A stretch of DNA of 59,705 nt from Sideroxyarcus sp. (lineage in GTDB: Bacteria > Pseudomonadota > Gammaproteobacteria > Burkholderiales > Gallionellaceae). Under the pieces are notes generated by a model. The model worked only from the letters and a program-made list of their open reading frames with translations, made no database searches and had not been told where the DNA came from. Positions 24,998-34,880 of this stretch are shown piece after piece; within the stretch, counting starts at the first letter, position 1; each line of letters begins with the position of its first letter. The stretch spans positions 1 to 59,705 of the forward strand of contig JAUSBC010000016.1 in the NCBI GenBank assembly GCA_030652215.1, written 5' to 3'. A program made the position numbers and the translations under genes.

Positions 24998-25954
24998 TCA
25001 ATAGCGATGTATCTCTATCGTCGTATGCACGATCTCTTCATGTTGACCCAGCAGATCCCGCACCTCATCCGGCGTGAGCGTTTCGCTGTGCGTCACCAGG
25101 CTGATGGCGCAGGCATAGGCCTCCGCTCCGACTCGCCATACATGCAGGTCAACGATGCGGGTTGCATCGGGATGTCCGGGCAGCTCGATGACTTCGCGTA
25201 TCTCGTCCACGACAGGATGATCCATCTCCCGATCCAGCAGTACCTTGCCGGTATCGATCAACAGCCCCTTGGCCCAGCTCGCCACCAGTGCCGCGCCGAC
25301 GATGCCCATCGCGGGGTCCAGCCACGACCAGCCGTAGGCCAGGCCGCCCGCCAGCGCAACGATGGCCAGCACCGACGTCGCCGCATCAGCGATGACGTGC
25401 AGATAGGCCGATTTCAGGTTCAGGTCGTGATGGTGGTGGTGGTGATCGTGATGGTGATCATGCCCGGCGTGCTCGTGATGGTGATGTCCGCCCTGCGATT
25501 TGCCGAGAATGACGGCGCACACGACGTTCACCAGCAGGCCGATCACCGCGACGATAATCGCTTCCTGATAATGGATGGGCTGCGGCGAAAACAGGCGCTC
25601 GACCGAACTGATCACCATCATGGCGGCAACGCCAAGCAGGAAAATGGCGCTGGCAAAGCCGCCCAGTATCTCGATTTTCCAGGTGCCGAAGGCGAAGCGC
25701 GGGTCCTGCGCATAACGCCGCGCCGCGCTGTAGGCATAAGCGCTCAGGCCGATGGCGAAAGCATGCGAACTCATATGCCAGCCGTCCGCCAGCAACGCCA
25801 TGGAGTTGAACCACCAGCCGGCCACGATCTCGACCACCATCATGACGGCAGTAATCCACATCACGGCGCGCGTGCCGCGCTCGGCGGCAGCATTGCCCGT
25901 GTTGAAAACGTGATGATGGGTCCAGCGGGGATCGTTAATGGATTGCTTGGTCAT
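24998..25954 (-). CDS. dmeF: Cation diffusion facilitator, DmeF-type Co/Ni/divalent metal exporter
   Basis: This 318-residue protein has six membrane helices and a cytoplasmic C-terminal domain. The metal site shows ALLADGWHMSSHAF in TM2 (~54-67) and HVIADAATSV in TM5 (~188). Between TM4 and TM5 lies a loop packed with histidines (about 155-178). The N-terminal DPRWTHHHVFNTGN and the C-terminal ATRIVDLHVWRVGAEAYAC are typical of DmeF, which exports cobalt and other divalent metals in exchange for protons. No DmeR repressor gene is adjacent. The start follows the family's N-terminal pattern. Confidence 0.88.
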   Translation of the reverse strand: MTKQSINDPRWTHHHVFNTGNAAAERGTRAVMWITAVMMVVEIVAGWWFNSMALLADGWHMSSHAFAIGLSAYAYSAARRYAQDPRFAFGTWKIEILGGFASAIFLLGVAAMMVISSVERLFSPQPIHYQEAIIVAVIGLLVNVVCAVILGKSQGGHHHHEHAGHDHHHDHHHHHHDLNLKSAYLHVIADAATSVLAIVALAGGLAYGWSWLDPAMGIVGAALVASWAKGLLIDTGKVLLDREMDHPVVDEIREVIELPGHPDATRIVDLHVWRVGAEAYACAISLVTHSETLTPDEVRDLLGQHEEIVHTTIEIHRY

Positions 25955-26017
25955 GGTGTCAGGTTCGTGCAGGATGTGTCTTGAAGAATAGGGGCTGCCG
26001 AGCAGTGAGAAACCGCG

Positions 26018-27673
26018 CTAAACCGTTTCATCGCTGAACTGGATACGGTTGCGCCCGAGCTCCTTCGCTTTGTACATGGCCACGTCGGCGCGATGCAGGA
26101 TTTCCTCCGGCTCGATCTGATGGTTCAAGAACAGGGTCACGCCGACACTCGCGCTGCAATGATGCTCGACGATGGTATCCGGCTGGTCTTCACGTTCGAT
26201 CGTCAGATGATAGGGACTTGCCAGTGCGGCGCGAACCTTCTCGGCGATGATTCCGGCCTGCACGACGGACTCATCCCTGCGCGGCGCCAGCTCGGACAGC
26301 AACACGACGAACTCGTCGCCCCCCAGGCGCGCCACCGTGTCGATCTCGCGCACGCACCCTTTCAGGCGCCGCGCCGCCTCAATCAGCAGCAGGTCGCCGA
26401 CTTCGTGGCCGTGCGCATCGTTGAGCGGCTTGAAATTGTCCAGATCGAGGAACATCAGGGCGGCATAGCGATTGCTGCGCCTGTTGGTGGCGATGGCCTG
26501 GCCCAGCCGGTCGTACAGCAGTCGGCGGTTCGGCAGCATGGTGAGCACGTCGTAGAAAGCCATCTGCCGCATCTGGTGCTGCTGGTGCAGGACCAGATGA
26601 TGTTCCTCGTGCAGTTTGCGCTTGGTCCACAGCAGATGCAGAAACAGGAATACGACCAGACCGCCCGCAGCCAGTCCCAGCAAAATCTGCCAGCGGTACT
26701 GGCTCACCACATCTTCGAGCGTGAACAGCGGGACTTCTTCGAACGGGGGGGCGCGCAACTCGCGCAGCACATCGGCCACGGTGGAGTAGTCTCCGGGGAT
26801 GACGAAACCGTAAACTTTCATCGTTTTGGCTGCGGCGGAATTTTCCTCCAGCAGGAACAGTGATGCCGCAACATGCTTGGCGAGGCGCTCATCCGTGCGC
26901 GGAAGTGCGGCAAACGGCCATTCCGGATAAAGGCGCGTGGAAACCTCCACCGGGAAGCGCGACTCATACTGGCTGTTGACGACCTTGATCCGCGCCATAT
27001 CCAGCTTGCCCTCGCGCTGCAACGATTCCAGCACGCCGGTACGCACGAATCCGGCGTCGGCCTGACCGGAAAGCACCGCTTCGACCACCTTGTCCTGCGG
27101 CTGCCCGGTGACGATCATCGTGGCGTCCTGCGGCAGCCGGATTCCCTGGCGCCTCATTTCGTATACCTGCATCTGATAGGCCCCCAGGGAATCGGTGCCC
27201 ACCGTGGCGATCTTTTTTCCGCGCAGCGATGCCAGCGTATCAATCCTGATTTCGTCCGCCCGCGTGAAAATGACCCCGCCGAACGACCGCGTCGGTTTGC
27301 CGCTTTCATCGACGACCAGAGTGGCGATGGCCGAGGACAAACCGAAGCGCTTGCTCAAGAAAACATAATGGCCGGGATTGGTGAGCACAAAATCGACTTC
27401 GCGCGCCGCAACCGCTTTTTCCAATTCGGTCAGCGTCAGCGCCTCGATCACAAAATCGCGCTGCGGCATGGCGCGCTTGAATATCCCCACCAGCGGCTGC
27501 CACTGCTCCAGCGTGATCGGTTTGGGACGGAACGCCAGCACGCCGATCCGCACCGGTGGGGCGGTTTCGGCTGCAGCGGGCGGAATCACAATCGAAAGCA
27601 GGAAAAGCAGCACAACCCGGAGCAGCGGGTTATGCCGAGAGAAATACCGGAAAATCGTCAGGTTAATTATCAT
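26018..27673 (-). CDS. Diguanylate cyclase with PhnD-like periplasmic binding domain
   Basis: The 551 residues comprise an N-terminal signal/anchor helix (~15-37), a periplasmic domain of the phosphate/phosphonate-binding type (~40-305, with RIGVLAFRPKP, DFVLTNPGHYVFL, LRGKKIATVGTDSLGAYQMQ and SGQADAGFVRTGVLE), a TM helix (~335-353) and a GGDEF domain (~390-548). The cyclase motif GGDEF (~456) is intact with an RxxD site (REID) just before it. A periplasmic ligand, perhaps an oxyanion or phosphonate, would control c-di-GMP synthesis directly. That direct link is inferred from the fusion. It stands between dmeF and radA and seems to have its own promoter. Confidence 0.9.
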   Translation of the reverse strand: MIINLTIFRYFSRHNPLLRVVLLFLLSIVIPPAAAETAPPVRIGVLAFRPKPITLEQWQPLVGIFKRAMPQRDFVIEALTLTELEKAVAAREVDFVLTNPGHYVFLSKRFGLSSAIATLVVDESGKPTRSFGGVIFTRADEIRIDTLASLRGKKIATVGTDSLGAYQMQVYEMRRQGIRLPQDATMIVTGQPQDKVVEAVLSGQADAGFVRTGVLESLQREGKLDMARIKVVNSQYESRFPVEVSTRLYPEWPFAALPRTDERLAKHVAASLFLLEENSAAAKTMKVYGFVIPGDYSTVADVLRELRAPPFEEVPLFTLEDVVSQYRWQILLGLAAGGLVVFLFLHLLWTKRKLHEEHHLVLHQQHQMRQMAFYDVLTMLPNRRLLYDRLGQAIATNRRSNRYAALMFLDLDNFKPLNDAHGHEVGDLLLIEAARRLKGCVREIDTVARLGGDEFVVLLSELAPRRDESVVQAGIIAEKVRAALASPYHLTIEREDQPDTIVEHHCSASVGVTLFLNHQIEPEEILHRADVAMYKAKELGRNRIQFSDETV

Positions 27674-27791
27674 TGCCTGTAGAGAAAAACTGCACGCCGC
27701 TGCAATCCGGCCCTTGCCACTTTACCACAGCGCCGCATTCGGGTTTTTCCCTGTTCGATGCAGGTCTACGAAACTGCGGTCATGTATTCAT

Positions 27792-27868
27792 GTAGGTTGG
27801 GCAAAGCGTAGCGTGCCCAACATTGACAAGGATGCCTGTTGGGCACGCTACGCTTTGCCCAACCTACA
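27792..27868. repeat. GTAGGTTGGGC palindrome, copy 3
   Basis: GTAGGTTGGGCAAAGCGTAG and its inverted partner CTACGCTTTGCCCAACCTAC flank a ~37-base centre, with further pairing GCGTGCCCAACA and TGTTGGGCACGC inside. It lies in the 261-base gap after the radA stop and before the PhnD-GGDEF gene, where it could end radA transcripts. Confidence 0.9.
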
Positions 27869-27934
27869 TATCTGCACATATGTTTCGTAATTATTGGCCG
27901 AATTAACAAGTACCAAACAGCCTGCAACACTACA

Positions 27935-29296
27935 TTAGCGCATCTTCTCCACCGCCTCATCCACCCGCTCCACCGCGATGACCTCCATACCCTCGATCTT
28001 GTGCTTTGGCGCGTTGGCTTTGGGGATGATGGCGTGGGTGAAGCCGAGTTTGGCGGCCTCCTTCAAACGCTCCTGTCCGCGTTGCACGGGACGCACTTCT
28101 CCGGCAAGGCCGACTTCGCCGAACACCACCATTTTTTCCGGTAGCGGTTTATTGCGCAGGCTGGAAACAATCGCGAGCAGCACGGCGAGATCGGCGCCCG
28201 GTTCGGTGATCTTCACGCCGCCCACGGCGTTGATGAACACGTCCTGGTCGAAGCAGGCGATGCCCGCATGGCGGTGCAACACGGCCAGCAACATGGCCAA
28301 ACGATTCTGTTCCAGACCCAGCGACAGGCGGCGCGGCACGGGCGAATGCGCTTCGTCAAGCAGCGCCTGTATCTCCACCAGCAGCGGGCGCGTGCCTTCC
28401 TGCGTGACCATGACGCACGAGCCGGGCACTTGCGCGCCGTGCTGCGACAGGAACAGCGCGGACGGATTGCTCACTTCGCGCAGGCCTTTTTCGGTCATGG
28501 CGAACACGCCCAACTCATTCACCGCGCCGAAGCGGTTCTTGAATGCGCGGATCAGGCGGAAGCTGGAATGGGTGTCGCCCTCGAAATACAGCACGGTGTC
28601 GACGATGTGTTCGAGCACACGCGGTCCGGCCAGCGCGCCTTCCTTGGTCACATGGCCGACGAGGATGATGGTGACGCCGCTGCTCTTGGCCAGGCGCGTG
28701 AGCTGCGCCGCGCATTCGCGCACCTGCGCCACCGAGCCGGGGGCGCTGGTGAGTTGTTCGGAATACACGGTCTGGATGGAGTCGATCACCACCACGTCCG
28801 GCTTCTCGTGGGCGACGGTGGCCTGGATTTTTTCGAGTTGGATTTCGGGAAGCAGGTGCACTTCGCGCGCGTCCAGCGCCAGACGCTTGGCGCGCAGCGC
28901 GATCTGCTGCGCCGATTCTTCGCCGCTCACGTAGAGGACTTTTTTGGTGATGGAGAGATGCGCCAGTGCCTGCAACAACAGCGTGGATTTGCCGATGCCG
29001 GGATCGCCGCCTATCAGCACCACGCCGCCTTCCACCAGCCCGCCGCCCAGCACGCGGTCGAATTCGGCGATGCCGGTGGGCGTGCGCGACACCTCGCTCG
29101 CTTCCACTTCGGCCAACTGCTGCAATTTGCCCGAGGCCGCCAGCGCGCTGTAGCGGTTCTTGCCGGCTGCCGGTGCGGCGTCTGCGACCGCTTCGACCAG
29201 CGTGTTCCACTCGCCGCAATGCGGGCACTGGCCTTGCCATTTGGGGGATTGCCCGCCGCATTCGGTGCAGCTATAGATGGTTTTTGCTTTTGCCAT
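27935..29296 (-). CDS. radA: DNA repair protein RadA (Sms)
   Basis: This 453-residue protein has the standard RadA layout: an N-terminal zinc finger CTECGGQSPKWQGQCPHC (~10-27), a RecA-like ATPase with Walker A GGDPGIGKST (~98-107) and Walker B DVVVIDSIQT, the KNRFGAVNELG motif (~250), and a C-terminal Lon-like domain (VGGVKITEPGADLAVLLAI to FGEVGLAGEVRPV). RadA is a DnaB-like branch-migrating motor that helps RecA in homologous recombination. Full length, no lesions. Confidence 0.97.
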   Translation of the reverse strand: MAKAKTIYSCTECGGQSPKWQGQCPHCGEWNTLVEAVADAAPAAGKNRYSALAASGKLQQLAEVEASEVSRTPTGIAEFDRVLGGGLVEGGVVLIGGDPGIGKSTLLLQALAHLSITKKVLYVSGEESAQQIALRAKRLALDAREVHLLPEIQLEKIQATVAHEKPDVVVIDSIQTVYSEQLTSAPGSVAQVRECAAQLTRLAKSSGVTIILVGHVTKEGALAGPRVLEHIVDTVLYFEGDTHSSFRLIRAFKNRFGAVNELGVFAMTEKGLREVSNPSALFLSQHGAQVPGSCVMVTQEGTRPLLVEIQALLDEAHSPVPRRLSLGLEQNRLAMLLAVLHRHAGIACFDQDVFINAVGGVKITEPGADLAVLLAIVSSLRNKPLPEKMVVFGEVGLAGEVRPVQRGQERLKEAAKLGFTHAIIPKANAPKHKIEGMEVIAVERVDEAVEKMR

Positions 29297-29385
29297 GACT
29301 GTCTTTGATCGGTTGCGCCCGGGAAAGGCGGGCTAGCGATTGTACAACTGATCACTCCGGCGCGAACGTGAGCCCAGGTTAGCGT

Positions 29386-29517
29386 GTAGGTTGGGCAGAG
29401 CGAATGGGTAACGGCGCAGCCGTTGGGACCCATCGGCCTCCCCCTTGCGGGGGAAGCGTAGCGTGCCCAACATTGACAACAATGCCAGTTGGGCACGCTA
29501 CGCTTTGCCCAACCTAC
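29386..29517. repeat. Interrupted GTAGGTTGGGC palindrome, copy 4
   Basis: It has the same outer arms as the other copies, with the left arm broken at ~29398-29454 by the same ~56-base element found in copy 1 (hairpin GGGTAACGG/CCGTTGGGACCC then GGCCTCCCCCTTGCGGGGG). The two interrupted copies are nearly identical over the insert and differ in the palindrome centre, so they are not simply one recent duplication of the whole unit. It lies between radA and the GGDEF gene at 29589. Confidence 0.88.
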
Positions 29518-29588
29518 GTGAAGACATGACTACATTTAGCACCAAACAACATGTCCGCTATTTGTTGCAGTACGACATGCTGCCCCGG

Positions 29589-31163
29589 TCAGGCCGCCCT
29601 GCACACCCGGTTGCGCCCCGCAGCCTTGGCCTGGTAGAGCGCCGTATCGGCGCGCCGGCACAAATCCTCGAAAGACTCGCCCGGCCGCCGTTCGGCCACG
29701 CCCATGCTGCACGTGACGCGGCCCGTGCCGGGGAAGAACGAGCACGACACTTCCGCGCACAGTTTGTCTGCAAGCTGGTATCCCTGTTCCAGGCCGGCTT
29801 CCGGCACGAGGATGACGAACTCTTCCCCGCCCCAGCGCGCGAGCAGGTCGGCTTCACGCAGATCGCGCCGCAACACATGGACGAAGTGGATCAGCGCCTC
29901 ATCCCCGGCGGCGTGCCCGTGGTTGTCGTTGATCAGCTTGAAATGGTCGATGTCGATGAAGACCAGCGCGAAACGGGTCTCGTAGCGGTCTGCCCGGCTG
30001 ATTTCCCGCGTCGCCACTTCGAGAAAACTGCGGCGATTCAGCACGCCCGTCAGCAGGTCGGTGGAAGCCAGCGTTTCCTTGTCGGCGATCAGGGTGTCGG
30101 TGAAATCGAGCAGGTTGTTCAAAGAAAGGCTGATGCGTCCGAACTCGTCCTTCGGTGATTCGCCGCTGATGCGTATCGAATAGTTCTCGCTGCGTATCAC
30201 GTCGTCCAGCGTGGTGATCAGCACGCCCAGCGCCCGCAAAATACGCAGGATCGTGAACGCGGTCAGTAGCGCGACGGCCAGCCCCAGGCCGATTGCGGAT
30301 ACGCCGTAACTTCTGAGTTCCTGTTCCTTCTGCGCGATATCACTGTCCGCAGATCGGAACAGTTTGTCGTAAAGCCTGTCTTCCGTCGCCTTGAAATTGT
30401 CTATCACGCGCGTCGCATCGGCCCACCACTGTGCATTCGAGCGGTTCCAGATCGCCTTCGGTCCGCGCTGCAATATTTCTTCGACTTGCACCACGACCGC
30501 GCCGTAAGGTGCGGCCAGCAATTCGTCTGTCGCGGCCACGGGTACCAGCGTTTTCAGATTGCGCTGAAATACGCGCAGATGATGCCGGAATTTGCCGTAT
30601 TCCGCAGCCAGGTAAGTCACATCTTCCAGGTTGTCGGCCCCGCTGGAATAGATGCCGTTGATCGTGGCGCGCAGCAAACCCATGTTTTCCCTGGCCAGTG
30701 CCAGCTCGATAATCGCCGTGTGCATGGTCGTATTCGGCGATTTCTCCGCCACGACGCCCGTTGCAATCGCGTCCAGCGCGTCGTCAATATGGGAGGTGTA
30801 AAAATCGCGCACTTCTGCCCAGGCAGTCTTGCGGGCGCCGACCTGCTGCCGCACGACAAGCAATTTTTCGCGCAACTCCGTGGCACTCATCTGCGCCAGG
30901 ATCGCATCCGTTTCGGCGTACTGCTTGCGCAACTCGGCCTCGCGAGTCGCCGACGGGCTGGCGAGCATCGCGGCGCTGAGCCCGCGCTCCTTCTGCAAGA
31001 CGTGCACGAGTCCGGATTTGGTCTGGGCCTGAACGTAGGCGAGCTTCTGTTCGTGGAGTGCATCGACCTCGCCGCGTATGGTTCGGTACTGCGCAAACAA
31101 GGCTGCGATAACGCTCAGAATGGCGACGAACGCCAGAAGCGCAATTCGGGCGCGGATAGACAT
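29589..31163 (-). CDS. Diguanylate cyclase with NIT-like periplasmic sensor and HAMP
   Basis: The 524 residues comprise TM1 (~8-25), a helical periplasmic domain (~30-275) with QKERGLSAAML near residue 58 (the pattern of nitrate/nitrite-sensing NIT domains), TM2 (~285-310), a HAMP-like linker (~312-362) and a GGDEF domain (~365-522). The active motif is GGEEF (~447), preceded by an RxxD site (READ). Nitrate or nitrite as ligand is inferred from domain resemblance only. Its start lies about 120 bases downstream of the end of the REC-HD-GYP gene, so it may be read from that operon or from its own promoter. Confidence 0.87.
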   Translation of the reverse strand: MSIRARIALLAFVAILSVIAALFAQYRTIRGEVDALHEQKLAYVQAQTKSGLVHVLQKERGLSAAMLASPSATREAELRKQYAETDAILAQMSATELREKLLVVRQQVGARKTAWAEVRDFYTSHIDDALDAIATGVVAEKSPNTTMHTAIIELALARENMGLLRATINGIYSSGADNLEDVTYLAAEYGKFRHHLRVFQRNLKTLVPVAATDELLAAPYGAVVVQVEEILQRGPKAIWNRSNAQWWADATRVIDNFKATEDRLYDKLFRSADSDIAQKEQELRSYGVSAIGLGLAVALLTAFTILRILRALGVLITTLDDVIRSENYSIRISGESPKDEFGRISLSLNNLLDFTDTLIADKETLASTDLLTGVLNRRSFLEVATREISRADRYETRFALVFIDIDHFKLINDNHGHAAGDEALIHFVHVLRRDLREADLLARWGGEEFVILVPEAGLEQGYQLADKLCAEVSCSFFPGTGRVTCSMGVAERRPGESFEDLCRRADTALYQAKAAGRNRVCRAA

Positions 31164-31285
31164 GTTATTCCTCCTGTAAAACTCGCAAGCGTTGTGCTTG
31201 TCTATTTTTTTCGATTCGGCCGCAAGGATGGTTTCCTGCGGTTGCTACTGCCGGTGCTATTTGCGGCTGCGACGCGCCGGATCTG

Positions 31286-32683
31286 CTAGTTGAATTCGAA
31301 TTCGAACTTCTTGTCCCTGAACAGGGCGATGCAACTATCCACCACTGCCGGGTCGTACAGCACACCGCGATTCCGGACGATTTCATCCAGCGCGGCTTCC
31401 TCGCCAAGGCCGGCACGATAGGGCCGGTGCGTCATCATCGCTTCCACCACATCGGCCACGGCCAGGATGTTCGCTTCAGGCAGTATCTGGTCGCCCTTCA
31501 GTCCCTGCGGATAACCCGAGCCGTCCAGACGCTCGTGGTGCTGCAGCACCATTTCCGCAACTGGCCACCAGTGAAATTGCACGTTCTTGATGATGTCGTA
31601 GCCCGCCTGGGGATGGAGCTTGATCAACTCGTATTCCACTTTGCTCAGTTGCCCCGGCTTGCTGAGAATTTCAGAGGGAATGCGAATCTTGCCCAGATCG
31701 TGAATGGTGGCGGCCAGATCGAGGCCGTGTATCCTGTCGGCGGAAAACCCCATGTCGCCGGCAATAGCGCAGGCGAGCGCCGCCACGCGCCGTTGATGCC
31801 CCGCAGTATAGGGGTCGCGCGCTTCAACCATGGCGGCAATGGCGTTGATCGTTTGCGACAGGGTTTGCCCCAGCCTTTTTGCAATCAGCCTGCGCTCCTC
31901 CTCGGCCTGCTTGCGTTCGGTGATGTCGCGGTCGATTCCGCGATATCCCCTGAAAACGCCTTGTGCATCGAAGACCGGGGCGCCGCTGGATTCCAGAAAC
32001 ACGATACGACCGTTCTTGTGCAGATTGGCGTTTTCCAGCAGACGGAAAGGCTTGCGTTCCGTCTCGAAGGCTTTGAATCTTTCCCTGACCTGCTCGGCCT
32101 CGTCCAACGGCATCAGGTCGAACGGCGACTTGCCGATGACTTCCCCGACCTCGTACCCCAGCAGATCTCGCACCTGCGGGCTGGCATAGGTATAGACGCC
32201 CTGATCGTTGATCTCCCATACCCAGTCGCTGCTGGTTTCCACCATCACGCGGAATTTGGCTTCGCTTTCGCGCAATGCCTTTTCAGCCTGCTTGCGCGCC
32301 ATTTCTCCCTGCGCCGCCGACAGCGCCCGCTGCACGGCGGGCGCCAGCCGGGCCAGCCGGTCTTTCAGCACATAATCCTTGGCGCCCGCCTGGATCAGTT
32401 CCACCGCGTCAAAATCGGCGAGGGCGCCCGTGACCATGATGACGGGTATTTCGGGATGCTCGCGCTGCACGATCTCCAGCGCGGCCAGACCGTTGAAATC
32501 GGGCAGGTTGTAATCGGAAAGAACGATGTCCGGATGGAATTCCGCCAGCGCCCGAACGAACGCTTCCCGCGATTCCACGCGCATGGCGGTAAAGGCAATG
32601 CCCGCCTTGCGCAGTTTGTGCTCCGCCAGTTCCGCGTCGCTCTGCGTGTCTTCCAGCATCAATATGCGCAGGGGTTCAGACAT
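31286..32683 (-). CDS. Response regulator with PAS and HD-GYP phosphodiesterase domains
   Basis: The 465 residues comprise a receiver domain (~5-122) with phospho-acceptor aspartate in VLSDYNLPD (~56) and lysine in YVLKDR, a PAS domain (~140-262), and HD-GYP (~275-460) with HDLGKIRIP (~331) and HHERLDGSGYPQGLKGD (~380). HD-GYP domains cleave c-di-GMP to pGpG or GMP. The gene's start overlaps the end of the GGDEF response regulator upstream (8 bases). It is the last of the six-gene operon and the natural off-switch for the cyclase before it. Confidence 0.92.
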   Translation of the reverse strand: MSEPLRILMLEDTQSDAELAEHKLRKAGIAFTAMRVESREAFVRALAEFHPDIVLSDYNLPDFNGLAALEIVQREHPEIPVIMVTGALADFDAVELIQAGAKDYVLKDRLARLAPAVQRALSAAQGEMARKQAEKALRESEAKFRVMVETSSDWVWEINDQGVYTYASPQVRDLLGYEVGEVIGKSPFDLMPLDEAEQVRERFKAFETERKPFRLLENANLHKNGRIVFLESSGAPVFDAQGVFRGYRGIDRDITERKQAEEERRLIAKRLGQTLSQTINAIAAMVEARDPYTAGHQRRVAALACAIAGDMGFSADRIHGLDLAATIHDLGKIRIPSEILSKPGQLSKVEYELIKLHPQAGYDIIKNVQFHWWPVAEMVLQHHERLDGSGYPQGLKGDQILPEANILAVADVVEAMMTHRPYRAGLGEEAALDEIVRNRGVLYDPAVVDSCIALFRDKKFEFEFN

Positions 32684-34427
32684 TTTTCCCCCGTACCGCC
32701 TGCGTCAACCCGGTGGGCGGATTGAAGAAGCGGATCGTGTTGCGCCCGCCGTTTTTCGCCATATACATCGCACTGTCCGCCCATTTGATGAGCTCTTCCA
32801 GAGCGGCTTCGTGATTGATGAACAGCACCACGCCTATGCTCGTCGTACAACGGTGCACGATGGTCTGTTGTTCCTTGCCCTGCCGCAGCGTGAGCACATA
32901 GGGCTCGGCCAGGCTGCTGCGGATTTTTTCCGCAACGATGCCGGCCTGCACGACGGACTCGGCCTTGTCGATATCCAGATCACTGAGCATGACCACGAAT
33001 TCGTCGCCGCCAAATCGCGCGACGGTGTCCACTTCGCGCACGCAAGTGCTGATGCGGCGCGCCACTTCAATCAGCAGCAGATCGCCTGCATCGTGACCGT
33101 ACGCGTCGTTGAGCGGTTTGAAGTTGTCCAGATCCAGAAACATCAGGGCGCCGTAATGGTTGTTGCGCTTGCTGACCAGCATGGCCTGCGTCAAGCGGTC
33201 GTTCAGCAGGCGGCGATTGGGAAGCTGCGTCAACACGTCGAAAAAGGCAAAGTTGCGTATGAGTTCCTCGGCATGCTTGCGCTCGGTAATGTCTTCCGTG
33301 ATGCCCATCAGTTTTTCGACGCCGCCGCGCAGGTTGCGGATGGGGACGAAGCAGGACTTGAAAATCCGCCCGTCCGTGCCGTCGGACTTGTACTCGAAAT
33401 GGCTGGTCTCGCCGACGTACGCCTTGGCCAGCAAATCGGCGATGCGCTCGCGGTCTGCGGCACCCACCAAATCCAGATAGGTATATCCCTGAACCTCGCT
33501 TTCCTGCGCGACGCCCATCATGTCGAGTCCCGCCTTGTTCATCGAGCTTATCCTGCCGTCCATGTCGATCTCGTGTATGCACATGGGTGCATTTTCAACC
33601 AGCAAACGGAAGCGGCTTTCGCTTGCGCGCAATGCCTCCTCCACCCGCTTGCGTCCGGTGATGTCGCGCACGATGGCCAGCACATAGATCGCGCCGCCGA
33701 ATTCCATCCGGTTCAGGCCGATGTCGACGTCGAACAGCGTGCCGTCGGCACGCCGCGCCAACCATTCGTAGTGCTGCGATTCGCCGTTCATCGCGGCCTG
33801 CATTTTTTCAGCGGCCACGTCGACGGACAGGCGCCCGTCGTGCTGGAGTTCCGGGGCGAAATCAGCGTGCGAACGGCCGATGACGCTCGCTTTTTCCAGC
33901 CCGTACATGCTGGCCGCTTTCTCGTTGCAATCTACAAATCCTGCCGCGTCCAGAAGCTCTATGCCGTCGTTCGCGGCTTCGAACAGCATTTTGTACTTGC
34001 TCTCGGCTTCCCTCAGTCTCTTTTCGGATTCGCGGCGCGCAATGAATTCCTTCTGCTCGTTGATCACCCGCAGGGTGGCCGCAGGCAGCCGGGCGGGCCT
34101 GTCTTTCAGGATGTAATCCCGCGCGCCCGCGCGCAGCAATTCCACCGCACGTTCTTCGCCGATGGCGCCGGTAACCATGATGACGGGCAAGTCGGGATGA
34201 TTCTGCTGCACATAATCCAGCGCGACACGGCCGTTATAAGACGGCAGGTTGTAGTCGGCCAGCACGATGTCGGGCCGGAACTCCGTGAGCGACTGTTTGA
34301 AGACTTGTTCGGAATCGACGCGCAGGGACACAAACGCCAGCCCCGCCTTGCGCAGCACGCGTTCGATCAATTCCGCCTCGGTGGGATTGTCTTCCAGCAG
34401 CAAAATTTTGAGTTCGGTCACGGGCAA
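32676..34427 (-). CDS. Response regulator REC-PAS-PAS-GGDEF diguanylate cyclase
   Basis: The 583 residues comprise a receiver (~7-122; acceptor aspartate in VLADYNLPSYN, lysine in YILKDR), two PAS domains (~145-265 and ~275-395) and GGDEF (~405-565) with intact GGDEF (~474) and RxxD site (REVD). It is cytoplasmic, with no membrane helix. The receiver is similar to that of the HD-GYP regulator encoded next to it, suggesting duplication of a receiver onto opposite outputs. It starts 6 bases after the lone receiver gene ends, so all are probably phosphorylated by the kinase encoded upstream. Confidence 0.92.
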   Translation of the reverse strand: MPVTELKILLLEDNPTEAELIERVLRKAGLAFVSLRVDSEQVFKQSLTEFRPDIVLADYNLPSYNGRVALDYVQQNHPDLPVIMVTGAIGEERAVELLRAGARDYILKDRPARLPAATLRVINEQKEFIARRESEKRLREAESKYKMLFEAANDGIELLDAAGFVDCNEKAASMYGLEKASVIGRSHADFAPELQHDGRLSVDVAAEKMQAAMNGESQHYEWLARRADGTLFDVDIGLNRMEFGGAIYVLAIVRDITGRKRVEEALRASESRFRLLVENAPMCIHEIDMDGRISSMNKAGLDMMGVAQESEVQGYTYLDLVGAADRERIADLLAKAYVGETSHFEYKSDGTDGRIFKSCFVPIRNLRGGVEKLMGITEDITERKHAEELIRNFAFFDVLTQLPNRRLLNDRLTQAMLVSKRNNHYGALMFLDLDNFKPLNDAYGHDAGDLLLIEVARRISTCVREVDTVARFGGDEFVVMLSDLDIDKAESVVQAGIVAEKIRSSLAEPYVLTLRQGKEQQTIVHRCTTSIGVVLFINHEAALEELIKWADSAMYMAKNGGRNTIRFFNPPTGLTQAVRGKNV

Positions 34428-34433
34428 TATCCC

Positions 34434-34880
34434 TTAACGGGGCGGGTGATTGACCAGCAGCCAATACAAACCGAGTTCCGACACGGTCTTGGCGAAGGCG
34501 TCGAATTCCACGGGCTTGCTGATGAAGCTGTTGACGCCGAGTTGATAACTTTCGGCGATATCGCGGTCTTCCTTGGACGAGGTCAGCACCACCACGGGGA
34601 TGGCTCGGCTGCGCTCATCCTCTTTGATCCTGCGTAACACCTCCATGCCGTCCACCTTGGGCAGACGCAAATCCAGCAGCACGACCTTGGGTGTGGCAGC
34701 CAGGTCGCGCCCGGCATAAGCCCCCGTTCCGAAAAGAAAATCCAGCGCTTCCGCGCCGTCCTTCACCCACACCAGTTCGTTGGCGAGATTGCTTTTCTTG
34801 AGCGCGCGTATGCAGAGCTCAGCATCAGTCGGGTTGTCTTCCACCAGCAGGATTTCAATTTTCTTCACCGTATCCATCAT
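34434..34880 (-). CDS. Stand-alone receiver domain (Rcp1-like response regulator)
   Basis: The 148-residue single receiver has acidic pocket VEDNPTD (~13-19), acceptor aspartate in [12 protein letters not shown] (~70), VLTSS (~100) and SKPV (~122), all intact. The loop [13 protein letters not shown] is the insertion seen in Rcp1-type regulators that pair with phytochrome-like kinases. With no output domain it probably shuttles phosphate between the kinase (overlapping gene upstream) and the two c-di-GMP response regulators downstream. Confidence 0.92.
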   Translation of the reverse strand: MMDTVKKIEILLVEDNPTDAELCIRALKKSNLANELVWVKDGAEALDFLFGTGAYAGRDLAATPKVVLLDLRLPKVDGMEVLRRIKEDERSRAIPVVVLTSSKEDRDIAESYQLGVNSFISKPVEFDAFAKTVSELGLYWLLVNHPPR

